Below, piece by piece: positions 16,356-25,900 of a DNA stretch of 41,113 bases. The DNA comes from Candidatus Sumerlaeota bacterium. GTDB lineage: Bacteria > Sumerlaeota > Sumerlaeia > JADFCT01. Made by a program: the position numbers and the translations under genes. The DNA lies in NCBI GenBank assembly GCA_026398575.1, contig JAPLSP010000637.1, forward strand, positions 1 to 41,113, given 5' to 3'. Within the stretch, counting starts at the first letter, position 1. Each line of letters opens with the position of its first letter. Below the pieces are notes generated by a model. That model had not been told where the DNA came from. It worked only from the letters and a program-made list of their open reading frames with translations, and did not search any database.

Positions 16356-16380
16356 AAACCCACTTTTTTGTCGTGCGCCC
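16356..16380. repeat. Right terminal inverted repeat of the ISKra4-type element
   Basis: Pairs with 14573-14597 at 24 of 25 positions and is followed by the second CCGGAT copy. Confidence 0.9.
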
Positions 16381-16449
16381 CCGGATTGACGCTTTGCCAT
16401 CGAAGGTTTCTCATTGACTGGCGCAGGAGCCTGAGCCGAAACTTTGATG

Positions 16450-16464
16450 CCGCTTTTTGCGGCG
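16450..16464 (+). promoter_or_regulatory. Small hairpin before the lyase gene
   Basis: GCCGC-TTTTT-GCGGC is a perfect 5-bp stem 31 nt before the first possible lyase start. It could be an attenuating leader structure or an old transcript end; nothing else supports a role. Confidence 0.25.
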
Positions 16465-16494
16465 TGATTCATCTATACCGGCGGATTCATTCTC

Positions 16495-19377
16495 ATGAGC
16501 CTCCCTATTATCAACGTCGTAATTCGGCGCCTTTTCATGCGCCGCACTATCATGATTGCGATCGTCTGCGCTGTGGCGGTTGGTGCGGCTGTGACTAGCG
16601 AAGCGGCGCCAGGAGCCTCCCCCACTCTGACCAATGCCGCGCAGCGCCGTTATGGAGCGCGCGTCCAGTTGGCGGTTGGACAGGGCGCGCGCAAGGACCC
16701 GCGCACCGTGCCTGAAGACACGTTCGACGGCAACCTGCACTCGCGACAGGTGATCTCCGGCGCGCCCTACACATTCACCATCGAACTGATCGAGCCGCTG
16801 CCGATTGAGAAAATCAGCTTCGCCGATTCCGATTACGAAAACGAGTATGCGCCGAAAGAGGTTGAAATCTCGCTCGACGGCGGCGCCCCGATCAAGCAAA
16901 CGCTTGAGCTGAAGCGCCCCGCCAAACGCCAGGCGGCCTGGCAGGACGTCGCCATTGGCAAGCAGGCGAAAACGGTCAGGATCACCGTTCTCTCAAACCA
17001 TACCCCCAGCGAAAAAGTCAACTGGGGCGGCTTGGGCGAGATCGCCGTTTGGACATCGGCGGACCTGGAAGCCAAACTCAAGGTCCCTGGTTACGATCCC
17101 GCCGCGCCGGCGTTTACGCATCTGCCTCCGGCGCAGGCGGGACAAACCAGCGTCACGGCGCGCCTGCCGCAGCCGGTCAAGCGCGGCGAGCATCCGTGCC
17201 TGTTGCTGTCGAAGGCGGACGTGGCGGAATTGCGCGCGGCGCTGCAACGCTCGGATCGTGGCACAACCACGCTGGCGGCGCTGATAAGGGTGGCCGATGG
17301 CGCGCTGGCCGGAACGCTCGATTTCCCAGATCCCAAAGGCCCGCCGGGGCAGCTGAACGATCGCAGCGACGAGGTGGCAAAGAAGCATGACCGCATGTCG
17401 CTCAACTGCGGCACGCTTGGGATCGCCTATGCCTTGACGGGCGACAAGAAGTACGCCCTGCGCGCCGCCGAAATCCTGAAAGGCTACGCGCAGCGCTACG
17501 ATTCCTATCCCGAGCACAAGGGCGCCAACAAATCCGACACCGGCAAGGTGATGGCCCAGCGCCTCTCGGAAGCGATGTGGCTGATTCCGCTGATCGAATC
17601 CTATGACCATATCTATGACAGCGGCGCCCTGACCGACACGGACAAACAGCAGATCAACACGCAACTGCTGCGGGCAGCTGTATCATTCGTCCGGCGCAAG
17701 GAACCAGCGGCTGAAGTGGCCGCGCGCGACAAGGCGAACAAGGACTGGCGGACCGCGCCGCAGGGAAAGGCTGCCTCCAACTGGCTGCTGTTCTATAACG
17801 CGGCGACCATCATGACCGGCGCCGTGACGGGCGACCAAAACCTCATTGACCTCGGCGCCGCCGACCTGCGCGAACTCATTCTCCATGGAATCGGCTCGGA
17901 CGGCATGTGGGGCGAAGGGGCGATCGGCTATCAGTTCTTCGCCATCAGCGCGCTCGTGCCAGGCCTCGAGACCGCTGCGCGGCAGGGCATTGATCTTTGG
18001 AGCTTCGCCGACTGCCGCGCGAAGATGCTCTACGATTCGCCGCTGCGCTATGCCTATCCCGACGGCAGCGCGCCCGGACTTCATGACTCGGGCCGCGCCC
18101 GCTTCGGCGACTGGTCCACCATGAGCTACGATTACGCATGGCTGCGATATGGCGATCCGGCGTATGCGTTTCTGGTCAACGCCTCGCCGCGCCAGCTGCA
18201 TTTCAGCCAGGCGGTTTACTTCCCCACGCGCGTTTATGAGCCTTTGCCCGAACCCAAGGCCACGCGCTTCGGCAGCACGGTCTTCGGAAATCTCGGCTAC
18301 GCCATTCTGCGCAACGACAGCGTTTATGCGCTCATGGATTACGGCCCGCATGGCGGCGTGCACGGACATCTCGACAAACTCAATCTCGTGCTTTTCGCGC
18401 AAGGCGACGGCGGACGCGGCGACGAAATTGGAGGCGAGCCGCTCATGCATCGCTATGAAGATCCGCTGCATGATGAGTGGACCAAGCAAACGATTGCGCA
18501 TAATTCGCTGGCCATTGATGAGAGCAGCCAGGTGGCGACGGACGGCAAGTTGCTGATTTTCGAGGACACGCCGGAACTGAAAATCATGCGCGCCGAATCC
18601 GCCGGCGCGTACGCGGGAGCGGTGGTTGACCGCACGGTCGTCGTCACAGCGGACGCCGTGCTGGATATTTATCACGGACGCAGCGCGACTTCGCATACCT
18701 GGGATCGCACGTTCCGCTATCATGGCTCGCTGGCGGCATTCCCGAAGGACTCCGCAACGGCGCAGCCTTTGGGCGGGCGCGACGGTTATCAACATATCAA
18801 AGTTCTCTCGCGGCAGCCCGCCGCACAGATGTGGCAGGGCGCGTGGCAAACGAAGGTTGGCGAGTTCCTGGTATCGCTCACAGGCGCTCCCGGACAGGAG
18901 ATCATCCTCGGCGCCGGGCCGGATCATGAACAAATGGCGCTTGCGAGGCAGAAGGGCGCGCGGGCCGATTACGCCGCCGTCTATCAAATGAAGGCCTGGC
19001 CCAATTCCATACAGACGCTAAGACGGATGGCGGAGGGCGAAAGCGGCGTGCGCGCCTTCGAGCTGACGCAGAAAGACGGCGCAATTACTCAGATATTCCT
19101 CGCGGATCAGGCCGGCGCCTGGCAGTCGGGGAACTGGCGCAGCGACGCGCGCGCGCTATGCATCCGCCGCCAGGGAGACCGCCGCGTCGCGCTGCTGTGC
19201 GGCGGAACCATCGCCGAAAACGAAAAGGAAAAAATCCAGTTGCGCCTTCCGTCCGCCGGCAATGCGCTGGCCAAAGGCGAGGCAAACCAGCAGATGACCA
19301 CCGTCATGAACTGGTCGCCTGCGGAAACCGGTGGCGGCGCGGAACAGAAGCCCAAAACAGCGCGCGCCCGCAAATAA
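16495..19377 (+). CDS. Secreted heparinase II/III-like polysaccharide lyase with N-terminal discoidin-like domain
   Basis: Large exported enzyme expected to cleave uronic-acid-containing polysaccharides by beta-elimination. Residues 1-43 hold basic and hydrophobic segments; the internal Met at 16537 (RRTIMIAIVCAVAVGAAV) gives a more normal signal peptide than the first ATG, and neither start has a clear ribosome-binding site. An F5/8-type (discoidin-like) beta-sandwich follows (about 50-195), then an alpha/alpha toroid (about 225-560; HPCLLLSKADVAELRAAL, NWLLFYNAATIMTGA, GSDGMWGEGAIGYQF). The heparinase II/III beta-sandwich has the diagnostic DYGPHGG-HGHLDKLNLVL near residues 615-632. The exact substrate cannot be read from sequence. 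The IS lies just upstream and has probably replaced the original promoter region. Confidence 0.88.
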   Translation: MSLPIINVVIRRLFMRRTIMIAIVCAVAVGAAVTSEAAPGASPTLTNAAQRRYGARVQLAVGQGARKDPRTVPEDTFDGNLHSRQVISGAPYTFTIELIEPLPIEKISFADSDYENEYAPKEVEISLDGGAPIKQTLELKRPAKRQAAWQDVAIGKQAKTVRITVLSNHTPSEKVNWGGLGEIAVWTSADLEAKLKVPGYDPAAPAFTHLPPAQAGQTSVTARLPQPVKRGEHPCLLLSKADVAELRAALQRSDRGTTTLAALIRVADGALAGTLDFPDPKGPPGQLNDRSDEVAKKHDRMSLNCGTLGIAYALTGDKKYALRAAEILKGYAQRYDSYPEHKGANKSDTGKVMAQRLSEAMWLIPLIESYDHIYDSGALTDTDKQQINTQLLRAAVSFVRRKEPAAEVAARDKANKDWRTAPQGKAASNWLLFYNAATIMTGAVTGDQNLIDLGAADLRELILHGIGSDGMWGEGAIGYQFFAISALVPGLETAARQGIDLWSFADCRAKMLYDSPLRYAYPDGSAPGLHDSGRARFGDWSTMSYDYAWLRYGDPAYAFLVNASPRQLHFSQAVYFPTRVYEPLPEPKATRFGSTVFGNLGYAILRNDSVYALMDYGPHGGVHGHLDKLNLVLFAQGDGGRGDEIGGEPLMHRYEDPLHDEWTKQTIAHNSLAIDESSQVATDGKLLIFEDTPELKIMRAESAGAYAGAVVDRTVVVTADAVLDIYHGRSATSHTWDRTFRYHGSLAAFPKDSATAQPLGGRDGYQHIKVLSRQPAAQMWQGAWQTKVGEFLVSLTGAPGQEIILGAGPDHEQMALARQKGARADYAAVYQMKAWPNSIQTLRRMAEGESGVRAFELTQKDGAITQIFLADQAGAWQSGNWRSDARALCIRRQGDRRVALLCGGTIAENEKEKIQLRLPSAGNALAKGEANQQMTTVMNWSPAETGGGAEQKPKTARARK

Positions 19378-19379
19378 AC

Positions 19380-19406
19380 CGCAGAGAACTCAAAGAGCAC
19401 AAAGAA
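19380..19406. repeat. Three degenerate 9-mers between lyase and helicase genes
   Basis: Units cgcagagaa, ctcaaagag, cacaaagaa repeat with a 9-nt period in the short gap before the helicase ribosome-binding site. They resemble the tract at 14480-14533 in period and purine bias. Confidence 0.55.
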
Positions 19407-19426
19407 TTTGTTAGGAGGGGGCTATC

Positions 19427-22312
19427 ATGGCAAGCATATCAAAGCGGACGAAGCGAAACGCAGTGAAGCAAGTCGCGCCGAAAGTTCCTCGAACGCGCAA
19501 ACCGGTTGAGATGACGCTCGAGCAATGGCAGACGGCGCTGCGCCACGAGTTCGGGCGCGAGCAGCAATTCAATCTCAAGAACATCGGCTCAGAGCCGGTC
19601 TTTTCCGAATACGTTGTCACGAATCCTGAAACAAAGATGGATTATCGCGTTGCGATTCGCGGGCGCGCGCCAGGCATGAATTATTGCTCATGCCGCGACT
19701 ACGCTGTGAACACGCTCGGCACCTGCAAACACATTGCGTTTGCGCTTGCGAAAATCGAGAAACGGCGCGGCGGGAAAGCGGCGCTGAGACAGGGATTCCA
19801 GCCCGCGTACACCGAAATCTATCTGCAATATGCCGGCGAAAGAAGAGTGATCTTCAGCCCCGGAACGCAGTGCCCGCCCGCATTGAAGCGGCTGGCGGCG
19901 GAATACTTCGACTCCGAAGGCGTCTTGACGCCGGAAGGTTTCTCGCGATTCGACGGGTTCATGAAAGAAGCGAAGCAACTCGATCCTGACATGCGCATCT
20001 ATGAAGACACACTCGCTTTCATCGCCCAGATTCGAGACGACAACCGCCGCCGCGCGATTATCTCGGACGCGTTTCGCAAAGGGATTGACAGCCCGGCTTT
20101 CGACAAGCTCTTGAAAGTCCCGCTCTACGCCTATCAGCGCACAGGCGCGCTGTTCGCGGCAAGCGCGGGACGCTGCCTGCTCGCGGACGACATGGGCCTT
20201 GGCAAAACCATCCAGGCCCTCGCCGCGAGCGAAATCCTGGCGGGCGCCGTCGGCGTCACGCGCGCGTTGATCATCTGCCCCACCTCGCTCAAGCACCAAT
20301 GGAAGCAGGAGATCGAAAAATTCACCCGCCGTTCGGCGGAGGTCGTCGAGGGGCTGCTGGCCGCGCGCCAGACGCTCTACAAAACGGACACCTTCTTCAA
20401 GATCACAAACTACGACGTGATCCATCGCGACCGCGAGCTCATTCGCGAATGGGGGCCGGACCTGATCATCCTCGACGAGGCGCAGCGCATCAAAAACTGG
20501 AAGACGCGCACGGCGCAGAGCGTCAAGAAGCTCGAATCCGAATACGCCATAGTCCTGACGGGCACGCCGCTCGAGAACCGCCTGGAGGAGTTGCACTCCA
20601 TCGTTGAGTTCGTGGACCGCTTCTGCCTGGGGCCGTCGTTTCGATTCCTGGCCGAGCATCAGCATTTGGATGAATACGGCAAAGTGGTCGGCTACCGCAA
20701 TCTGTCGCGCATCTCGCAAACGCTCGCGCCGATCCTGCTGCGGCGGCGCAAGGAAGAAGTCTTGAAGGAGCTCCCCGAGCGGCTTGAAAAGAAATTCTTC
20801 GTGCCGATGACCGAGCAACAGATGGAGCATCATTCGGAGAATCAGGACCTTGTGGCAACGATTGTCAAGCGATGGAGGCGCATGGGCTTCCTGACGGAGA
20901 AGGACCAGCGAATCCTGATGATCGCGCTGCAGAACATGCGCATGTCGTGCGACAGCACGTATCTGCTCGACAAAAAAACGGATTTCGGCGTCAAGGCGGA
21001 TGAGCTGATGGCGCTGCTTGATGAGATCTTCAGCGGCGACGGCGAAGGCAAAGCCCAGGGCGAAGGCGAGGGCGTTCGCGGCGATGCGGCCAAGGTTGTG
21101 ATCTTCAGCCAATGGACCCGGATGCATGAGCTGATCATGCGGCGCTTCACAAACGGGCGGAGCTGGGGACATGTCTTCTTCCACGGCGGCGTGCCGGGCA
21201 AGGATCGCAGGCTCCTCATTCAGCGCTTCAAGACCGATCCCGAGTGCCGCCTGTTTCTTTCGACCGACGCGGGCGGCGTCGGGCTGAACTTGCAGAGCGC
21301 CTCCGTTGTGATCAACATGGACCTGCCGTGGAATCCGGCGGTCCTCGAGCAGCGCATCGGGCGCGTCCATCGCCTGGGACAGCATCGCCCGGTGCGCGTG
21401 GTCAACTTCGTCTCGCAAGGCACGATCGAGCACGGCATGCTCAACGTGCTGCAATTCAAGAAGAGCGTCTTTGCGGGCGTGCTCGAAGGCGGCTCGGACG
21501 AAGTCTTCCTCGGCGGCACGCGCCTGAAGCGCTTCATGGAATCCGTCGAGAAATCCATGGAGAACACGCCCCCCTCGATGCCGGCTTCAACCGGCGCGGA
21601 CCCGGGCGCCGTGGGTGAAGAGTCGGGCGCAGCAGGCGATGAGTCAAGCGCAGCGGATGATAGGGCGGGCGCGGCGGGCGAAAAAGCGGGCGCGGCAGGC
21701 GATGAGTTGGGCGCAGCAGGCGAAAAGGCGGACGCGGCAGGCGAAGAACCTGAATCCTCCATCGGCGCAAAAAACGGCGAGCCGGCGACCGAATCATCGC
21801 GCGCCGAAACAACAATGGCGAAAACCGCATTGGCAGAGGAGTTGGCTGAATCGCACGCGAACGAATTGTCGGCGCCGGAAGCAGTGGAAAAAGCAACAAG
21901 CGACTCCGCTGCGATTGCCGCACAGACCGCAGCGATCGCAGGCGGCGCCACTGCCCAATCCAGCGCCGGCGCAAGTTCAAGCCCCACGCCCGCGACGCAA
22001 GCAGCATGGCAGGACGGATTGAAAAGCCTCCTCGAAGCAGGCCTCGCGTTTCTTCAAAAAGCCAGTAGTTCCCGGACGCCGGACGGGACAAGTAGTTCCC
22101 GGACGCCGGACGGGAATTTCAGCGAATCCGCCGCTTCATCTGCCATTAAAGAAGACACAGCAAACGAACCCAAAACCAGCATCAGAACAGCTGCCTTCAT
22201 CCGTCAAGACGCCCAAACCGGCGAGCCCTATCTGCGCCTGCCCGTGCCAGCCCCTGATATCCTGAAAAAAGCCGCTGACTTCATCAACGCATTGATAGGA
22301 ACCAAGTCGTGA
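19427..22312 (+). CDS. SWIM zinc-finger SNF2-family helicase with long repetitive C-terminal tail
   Basis: DNA-dependent ATPase of the Swi2/Snf2 (SF2) class. AGGAGGGG about 7 nt upstream fixes the start. A SWIM zinc finger (CSCRDY then CKHIAFAL, about residues 85-107) precedes the two RecA-like lobes. The first has DDMGLGKTIQAL (near 255), LDEAQRIKNW (near 350) and LTGTPLENR; the second (about 555-690) has TDAGGVGLNLQSA and RIGRVHRLGQHRPV. After about residue 705 the protein becomes Ala/Gly/Ser/Glu-rich: a run of roughly seven-residue GAAGE-- repeats (about 725-775), then SSSRTPDG twice in a 9-residue period. A short terminal segment may fold (PYLRLPVPAPDILKKAADFI). The tail is unusual for SNF2 proteins. 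Confidence 0.92.
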   Translation: MASISKRTKRNAVKQVAPKVPRTRKPVEMTLEQWQTALRHEFGREQQFNLKNIGSEPVFSEYVVTNPETKMDYRVAIRGRAPGMNYCSCRDYAVNTLGTCKHIAFALAKIEKRRGGKAALRQGFQPAYTEIYLQYAGERRVIFSPGTQCPPALKRLAAEYFDSEGVLTPEGFSRFDGFMKEAKQLDPDMRIYEDTLAFIAQIRDDNRRRAIISDAFRKGIDSPAFDKLLKVPLYAYQRTGALFAASAGRCLLADDMGLGKTIQALAASEILAGAVGVTRALIICPTSLKHQWKQEIEKFTRRSAEVVEGLLAARQTLYKTDTFFKITNYDVIHRDRELIREWGPDLIILDEAQRIKNWKTRTAQSVKKLESEYAIVLTGTPLENRLEELHSIVEFVDRFCLGPSFRFLAEHQHLDEYGKVVGYRNLSRISQTLAPILLRRRKEEVLKELPERLEKKFFVPMTEQQMEHHSENQDLVATIVKRWRRMGFLTEKDQRILMIALQNMRMSCDSTYLLDKKTDFGVKADELMALLDEIFSGDGEGKAQGEGEGVRGDAAKVVIFSQWTRMHELIMRRFTNGRSWGHVFFHGGVPGKDRRLLIQRFKTDPECRLFLSTDAGGVGLNLQSASVVINMDLPWNPAVLEQRIGRVHRLGQHRPVRVVNFVSQGTIEHGMLNVLQFKKSVFAGVLEGGSDEVFLGGTRLKRFMESVEKSMENTPPSMPASTGADPGAVGEESGAAGDESSAADDRAGAAGEKAGAAGDELGAAGEKADAAGEEPESSIGAKNGEPATESSRAETTMAKTALAEELAESHANELSAPEAVEKATSDSAAIAAQTAAIAGGATAQSSAGASSSPTPATQAAWQDGLKSLLEAGLAFLQKASSSRTPDGTSSSRTPDGNFSESAASSAIKEDTANEPKTSIRTAAFIRQDAQTGEPYLRLPVPAPDILKKAADFINALIGTKS
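21604..21750 (+). repeat. 21-nt-period coding repeat in the helicase tail
   Basis: About seven degenerate units encode GAAGE-- or GAAGD-- heptads. Slippage within these near-identical units would change tail length without disturbing the frame. Confidence 0.6.
22064..22115 (+). repeat. Two direct 25-bp repeats (27-nt period) in the helicase tail
   Basis: Positions 22064-22088 and 22091-22115 are identical and encode SSSRTPDG twice. The core TTCCCG...CGGGAA is also an inverted repeat, so each unit could form a hairpin. Confidence 0.7.
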
Positions 22313-22419
22313 GCATCGAAAGCCGTTTCGGCAAGGAAGACACGCTTTCATCTGCAGAAGAGGAGTTGGCCAGATTATCCGATCGGAACAACGCAATAAT
22401 CTCTGTGAATTTCGCTTAG
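22309..22419 (+). CDS. Short ORF overlapping the helicase stop, possibly a truncated gene
   Basis: GTG at 22309 overlaps the helicase TGA (GTGA) and opens 36 codons beginning SIESRFGKEDTLSSAEEELA, a plausible charged helix, before TAG. The overlap suggests a once-coupled downstream gene whose remainder has been lost; the ORF stops 7 nt before the tRNA gene. I do not recognise the product, and a chance ORF is possible. Confidence 0.35.
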   Translation: MSIESRFGKEDTLSSAEEELARLSDRNNAIISVNFA

Positions 22420-22426
22420 CCTTGCA

Positions 22427-22513
22427 TGGTGCCGGGAACGGGAATTGAACCCGTACGCCCTTGCGGGCAAGGGATTTTAAGTCCCTAGCGTCTGCCAATT
22501 CCGCCATCCCGGC
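22427..22513 (-). tRNA. tRNA-Leu (anticodon UAA), CCA encoded
   Basis: On the - strand the gene begins GCCGGGATGGCGGAATTGGC and pairs its acceptor stem with ...CCCGGC followed by ACCA. The anticodon loop reads CTTAAAA, giving anticodon UAA. The long variable arm (TTGCCCGCAAGGGCG region) is typical of class II tRNA-Leu, and the T arm GGTTCAATTCC is intact. The CCA end is encoded in the DNA. Confidence 0.95.
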
Positions 22514-22629
22514 GAGGCGCGAGAAACGCAGTATTTATGCGGGTTTGATCGCTGTCAAGCCTGAATGCGCAAAACTTCGTTCCGGCCTCGTTCCGGCCTC
22601 TTTCCCGGAAACATTTCGGAAACATTTTG

Positions 22630-22664
22630 CCCCTCGGATTTCACACATCCGGGGGGCGTTTTTT
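22630..22664 (+). terminator. Possible intrinsic terminator, + orientation
   Basis: CCCC-T-CGGAT pairs with ATCCG-GGGG around a 7-nt loop, giving a 9-bp stem with one bulge, followed by CG and TTTTTT. It would stop + strand transcripts coming from the helicase side before they run antisense into the giant - strand gene. Confidence 0.4.
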
Positions 22665-22701
22665 CTCGCCCTCTTTTCTCTGCGATTTTTATGGTGTCAT
22701 T

Positions 22702-22824
22702 TCAGTCTCTTCGGCGCCACTCCGGCGCCATCAAGAATTTGGCGAAACAGGATCGGCACATTTTCGCCCCCTCGCGAATCTCCTCCGCGCAGACGGGGCA
22801 GGGCTTGTATCCAAGGCGGGACAT
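22702..22824 (-). pseudogene. Truncated second copy of the zinc-ribbon cyclase start
   Basis: Forty codons starting MSRLGYKPCPVCAEEIREG with Cys pairs CPVC and CRSC, nearly identical to the first 27 residues of the cyclase at 32265-35711. It then diverges and stops at TGA. As at the intact copy, the ATG follows 3 nt after the stop of a secreted dockerin-ended protein. The SD is weaker (AAAGAAG instead of AAAGAGG). This is best read as the remnant of a duplicated cyclase gene, though a free-standing zinc-ribbon micro-protein cannot be excluded. Confidence 0.75.
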
Positions 22825-22926
22825 AGACTACTTCTTTCGCGAAACGGGCGCTGGCTGTTTCAATATCAGGGTCTCGGTAGAGCGGGCAGTTAAGGCGACC
22901 AAATCGCCCATATCAATCACGCCATC
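22744..22926. repeat. Copy 1 of a 183-bp duplicated junction
   Basis: Matches 35631-35813 over 183 bp without gaps, with about 15 differences by eye. It covers the end of the dockerin-like domain, the 3-nt spacer and the zinc-ribbon start codon region. Confidence 0.9.
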
Positions 22927-25900
22927 GCGGTTGACGTCGCCTGCGCGTTGGTCCTCCGGCGGCAACGGCGCGATCCCGATCAGATGCTCTTTCAGCCGCT
23001 GAGGCTTCAAGGCGCCGGTGAAGTTAACGTCCATCAGATCCGAAGTTGATGGATTGATCCAACGGCTCGGCGGGCTGAAAACATATCCGGATTTGGATGG
23101 TGACATAGAGCCGGAATAAGCCATTGGAATCGAAAAAGCATATCCGCCATTTACGCCGGATGTGGCGCTGCTCAACTGGTCGGCGATGGATACCGCCGTG
23201 CTGCTGATCGGATCTCCCCAGCGCGTTTGTACCCACCCGGCAATCATGCGCAAACCGGGCGTAGGCGTGGCGGAAGCGATGGGCGTCGGCGACATGCGCG
23301 GCGTAGGTGTGTGGGTCAAGTGAGGCGTCGGCGTGGGAGTTGAATGCAGTGTGGGCGTGGGCGACGGGTGAAGTGTGGGCGACGGGTGAGGCGTAAGCGT
23401 GGGCGCTGGGATCAGCGCATAGGCGGCTGTGAAAGTGGTCACGCTGTCCATGGCCAGCGAGGCCGTAGTCGGATTCGGCGAGGGCGTTGTGTAGCCCGCT
23501 AGCGCGTTCCAAGTCAGTTCGATGACGCCGGTGGGCACGCCTGTTGTGATTGCGTCGCCCGTGCCAGTGGTGACGCGGCCATCGCCGTCGGCGAAGGACC
23601 ACGTGGCGCTTGACGGGATAACTTGGACGACGACGGTTCCGGTGGCGCGTTCGAAAACAGCTGTCAGGGCCTTGTCGGCGTCCATGACGATGTCGAGCGG
23701 GTTGTCGAGTTCGTGTCCCGGCGCCACATCGCCGGTCCAACCAACGAAGAGGAAACCTGCGTCAGCTACAGCGGTGAGCGTTACCGTTGCGCCAAAGTCG
23801 TAGGCGGCAAGATCGGGCGACTTGGCAACCGATCCGTGCTCGGCTATGATGGTAAGCGTGCAGGTATTGATCGTGAAGATCGCCGTCACGCGGATGTTGG
23901 TTGTCACGTTTGTGTCCATGCGGGACGCCGTCAGGAGGCCGTCATTCCACTGGACGAAGTGGTATCCCGTATTGGGAATCGCCGTCACGGTTGTGCCGCT
24001 GGCGCCATAATTGACCGTCTGCGTCGTCGCCCCACTGATCGAGCCATTCGCTCCGGCCGCATAGATCAGAGCGTATTGGTTAATGCCGAAATTAGCCGTC
24101 ACGGTGATGTTAGTCGTCACGTTCGCGTCCGCGCGCGATGCGGTTAGGACGCCGTCGCTCCACTGAATAAAGTGGTATCCCGTATTGGGAACCGCTGTCA
24201 CGGTTGTGCCGCTGGCGCCTTGGATGACTGTTTGCGATGTCGCGCCTGAAATGGAACCATTGGCGCCTGTATTGTAGGTCAGAGTGTAGGTGATGATAGG
24301 AGGAGGGTCATTATCCACAATCGTCAGCGTATGCAAGGACGGTTCTGCCAACGCCGCCCCCTGTGGCAGCGACAGCGCGATTACGACCGTCTCCTCCGGT
24401 TCATACAGCGCGTTGTCATTGATCGAAACTTCAATTGTGGCCGAGGTTTGGCCTGGCGCGAAAATCAAAGTGCCGCTCGTTAACGCGTAGTCCATGCCGC
24501 CGCCCGTCGCTGTGCCGCTCGTGGCCGCGTAGTCCACCATCACGATCCATTCCGCTGCGCGCGACAGCGCTAAGCTTATGGTGGCCGTCGTTGCGCCTTC
24601 CGAGACCGTCGAGGCGGCGTCCGCAAACGCCACGCCCGGCAGGCTCAGCGGCTCGCTCGCGTCGGTCATCCCATAGAAGATTGATGTCCACATCTCCGAG
24701 ACGCCGCCCGATACGCGCTCGATCTGATAGAAGTAAAGCGTCAGTGGCTGTAGACCTGATACAGCAACCTTCATGCGTCCTGGTTGCGGAGCGATGGGTC
24801 TGGCGTTGATCCGCGCGAAGCCGCTCATCTGATTCGGCAGACTCTGCTGGATGTAGAAACCGTCACCCAGAGCGGGCGGCGCGCTATTGTCCCACTCGAC
24901 CTGCATCGCGTCGCTCCCGAGCGCCGAGGCCAGGCCGTTGTTCGGGCCCGTGTTGCGCTCGAACGTCACGAAGTAGCGGAACTCGGGCGAAATGGTTCCT
25001 TGAGCCTCCACCGAGAAGAAGACCGTCTCCGCGCCCAATCCCAGCGACAGCCATGAGAATTCACCACCCGATGCGCCTATCGTCATCTCGTCCGTCTCGG
25101 TCTCATCGGGGCCGTCTTCATAGATCTTCACAACCAGATTTGAACCTGCAGGCAGCGTCATCGTCGCGAAGGCGAGCGAGAAGGGCGTCCTCGCATCCGA
25201 GATCGTCACGCACTTGAGCCAGTCCATGTTGCCAACGGCGTGTATGGTATGCGCCTGCGCAATATCGGGAGAAAGCGTGTTGCGCGTTGTGGAACTCTCA
25301 TCGTCGTTGTAAGGCGCAAGGTCATAGATATCGGGCGCGGAAGCGAGCGTTTGCTGCACGGCAAGACCGCTGAAGGCTGGCTCGCTCAATTTGTCGCTGG
25401 GCGTGTCGGGATACGCGGCGTAGAACGTCACAGAGTAGCTCCCCGACGTGAACGGCGCGGTGAAGGCGCCGCTCCAGGTCCAACTCGTCGGCGCATCGCG
25501 GGTGAATTCCACTTCGGATACCGATGAAACGGCCTGCGTTCCGCCCGCGTCGTCACATCCGGTCATCTGCGCAAACACTCGCGTCGGCTCGATGCCCTCA
25601 ATCAGACGGACCGTGTAGGACGCCGGCATCCCTCCCAGCGGCACGGTTTGCGTCGTGCTCGCTTCGAGAATGAACGGCAATCCGGCGCCTTCGGCGCCTG
25701 CAAAGGCATAGCGCCGTCCGAGATAAAGCGTCTTCGCCAATCCCCCGTCTTCAGCGGCGCTATAGAGGCCGTCGCCGTTGTCGTCCATCTGCGGCTTGAT
25801 GCGGCCACCATTGAGGAAGTATCTCAGGAACTGGTTGAAGAAAGTGTCGCCCGACTGGAAAGCCGTCTTCAGGTCATTGCCCTGGTAAGCGGCGCCGAGG

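Larger units (their letters stand above)
14572..16380 (-). mobile_element. ISKra4-family insertion sequence, apparently complete
   Basis: A 1.8-kb element bounded by 25-bp terminal inverted repeats at 14573-14597 and 16356-16380 that differ at a single position. CCGGAT occurs immediately outside both ends (14566-14571 and 16381-16386), a probable 6-bp target duplication. It carries a DUF6788-like upstream ORF and a DDE transposase ORF joined by a -1 slippery site. Intact repeats, target duplication and uninterrupted ORFs argue for recent insertion between the fucosidase and lyase genes. The exact left end (14572 or 14573) is uncertain by one base. Confidence 0.9.

Noticed and set aside
17683..18987. 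434-codon - strand ORF inside the lyase gene
   Set aside because: No domain or start signal, and it lies wholly opposite the heparinase-like reading frame.
19688..21454. 588-codon - strand ORF opposite the helicase gene
   Set aside because: It mirrors the codon structure of the SNF2 gene, has no recognisable domain, and the + strand has full helicase motifs.
22427..22513. tRNA-Leu as a current att site for the whole downstream region
   Set aside because: No integrase and no second copy of the tRNA end were seen in the window.
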